64,000 bases of DNA from Chaenocephalus aceratus (taxonomy: Eukaryota; Chordata; Actinopteri; Perciformes; Channichthyidae), in NCBI GenBank assembly GCA_023974075.1, contig CM043788.1, positions 15,339,428-15,403,427 on the forward strand, written 5' to 3'. The notes beneath the pieces were generated by a model. It saw nothing but the letters and a program-made list of their open reading frames with translations. It ran no database searches and had not been told where the DNA came from. Of the stretch, positions 63,696-64,000 are shown in pieces; position 1 is the first letter of the stretch; each line of letters opens with the position of its first letter. A program made the translations under genes and the position numbers.

Positions 63696-64000
63696 TGGCT
63701 CTGCCCTGTACTACAGCAAAAGTATTCTCCGTCGGGACTTTCTGCAATAACACCACGCCATTATCAAAGATGTTCTATTGAGAAGACGATCACTTCTTGA
63801 CAAAAGTTTTCAAAACCGTGGCTACTGAAATCAATCTTACTAACTGCTGTCTGTGCAATTTACTCCACGAGTTGGCAGACTTTATTTTGCTTACTTTAAC
63901 ATCATTTTTCATGGTGGTGCTAAGCCATTTCTTGGTATGGGTGTAGCCTACCCCAGCCATACCCTGGCGCTGCCACTGGTAGCACGTATGGGGCGGGCCA
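63696..64000 (+). mobile_element. Fragments of dispersed repeats
   Basis: gccctgtactacagcaaaag then ttctccgtcgggactttctg match the inverse of 46790-46900. The end (ggtatgggtgtagcctaccc) resembles other fish repeat termini. No gene; the window ends inside it. Confidence 0.45.

Noticed and set aside
1..64000. CRISPR arrays, bacterial operons, riboswitches
   Set aside because: The tandem arrays are minisatellites without spacers, and genes have GT-AG introns; the window is vertebrate nuclear DNA.

Overview
The window looks like a transposon-saturated stretch of a ray-finned fish (teleost) genome, probably a percomorph. The evidence is the repertoire: DIRS1-like, BEL/Pao and Gmr1-like elements, sushi-type self-priming LTRs, L2 LINE tails and many hAT MITEs, together with GT-AG introns. 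Only one host exon is convincing: exon 1 of gmds (GDP-mannose 4,6-dehydratase) on the minus strand at 12063-12161. On that reading 1-12062 is gmds intron 1 and everything above about 12.4 kb lies upstream of the gene. The species cannot be named from sequence alone.

Layout. 0-0.8 kb: palindromic MITE sequence. 1.7-8.3 kb: a decayed BEL/Pao retrotransposon (+), split by a TIR element that itself holds an L2 LINE 3' end, and by a hAT MITE. 8.3-12.0 kb: nested hAT-type elements. 12.1-12.4 kb: gmds first exon and promoter. 13.1-14.3 kb: a TTAA element containing a PIF/Harbinger remnant with a MADF-like exon. 14.6-19.2 kb: a DIRS1-like element (-) broken by a dispersed repeat and by a hAT with a BED-finger transposase relic. 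19.9-26.2 kb: exons of a Ulp1/SENP-like cysteine-protease gene (+), split by a 4.6-kb element with about 760-bp inverted arms. 27.0-29.8 kb and 35.5-39.65 kb: two copies of a non-autonomous LTR retrotransposon whose only ORF is a short gag-like head followed by minisatellites. 31.3-32.1 kb: scrambled hAT transposase. 40.4-43.0 kb: a Gmr1-like LTR element (-) with integrase ahead of reverse transcriptase, cut by another LTR at 43.0 kb. 45.5-47.9 kb: a CA microsatellite and a second copy of the nested hAT composite seen at 9-12 kb. 47.9-51.7 kb: little recognisable. 52.5-61.7 kb: a transposon with two convergent spliced genes, a HECT-like E3 ligase relic (+) and an integrase-type transposase (-). 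The transposase is disrupted by a hAT that carries a Ty3/Gypsy element that carries another TIR element. 61.9-63.7 kb: two more hAT-type elements.

The most informative signals are these. (1) Self-priming in the minisatellite LTR family: the presumed 5' end of the transcript is complementary to the primer-binding site, and the two diverged copies use different but internally matched sequences. (2) The integrase plus HECT two-gene transposon. (3) The integrase-before-RT order of the Gmr1-like element. (4) A Ulp1 protease gene opened by a giant inverted repeat. (5) Five hAT-type elements with perfect 8-bp target duplications. Nearly all transposon genes carry frameshifts, stops or deletions. The LTR element at 35.5-39.65 kb is the exception: its LTRs differ at one base by eye and it keeps a 5-bp target duplication.
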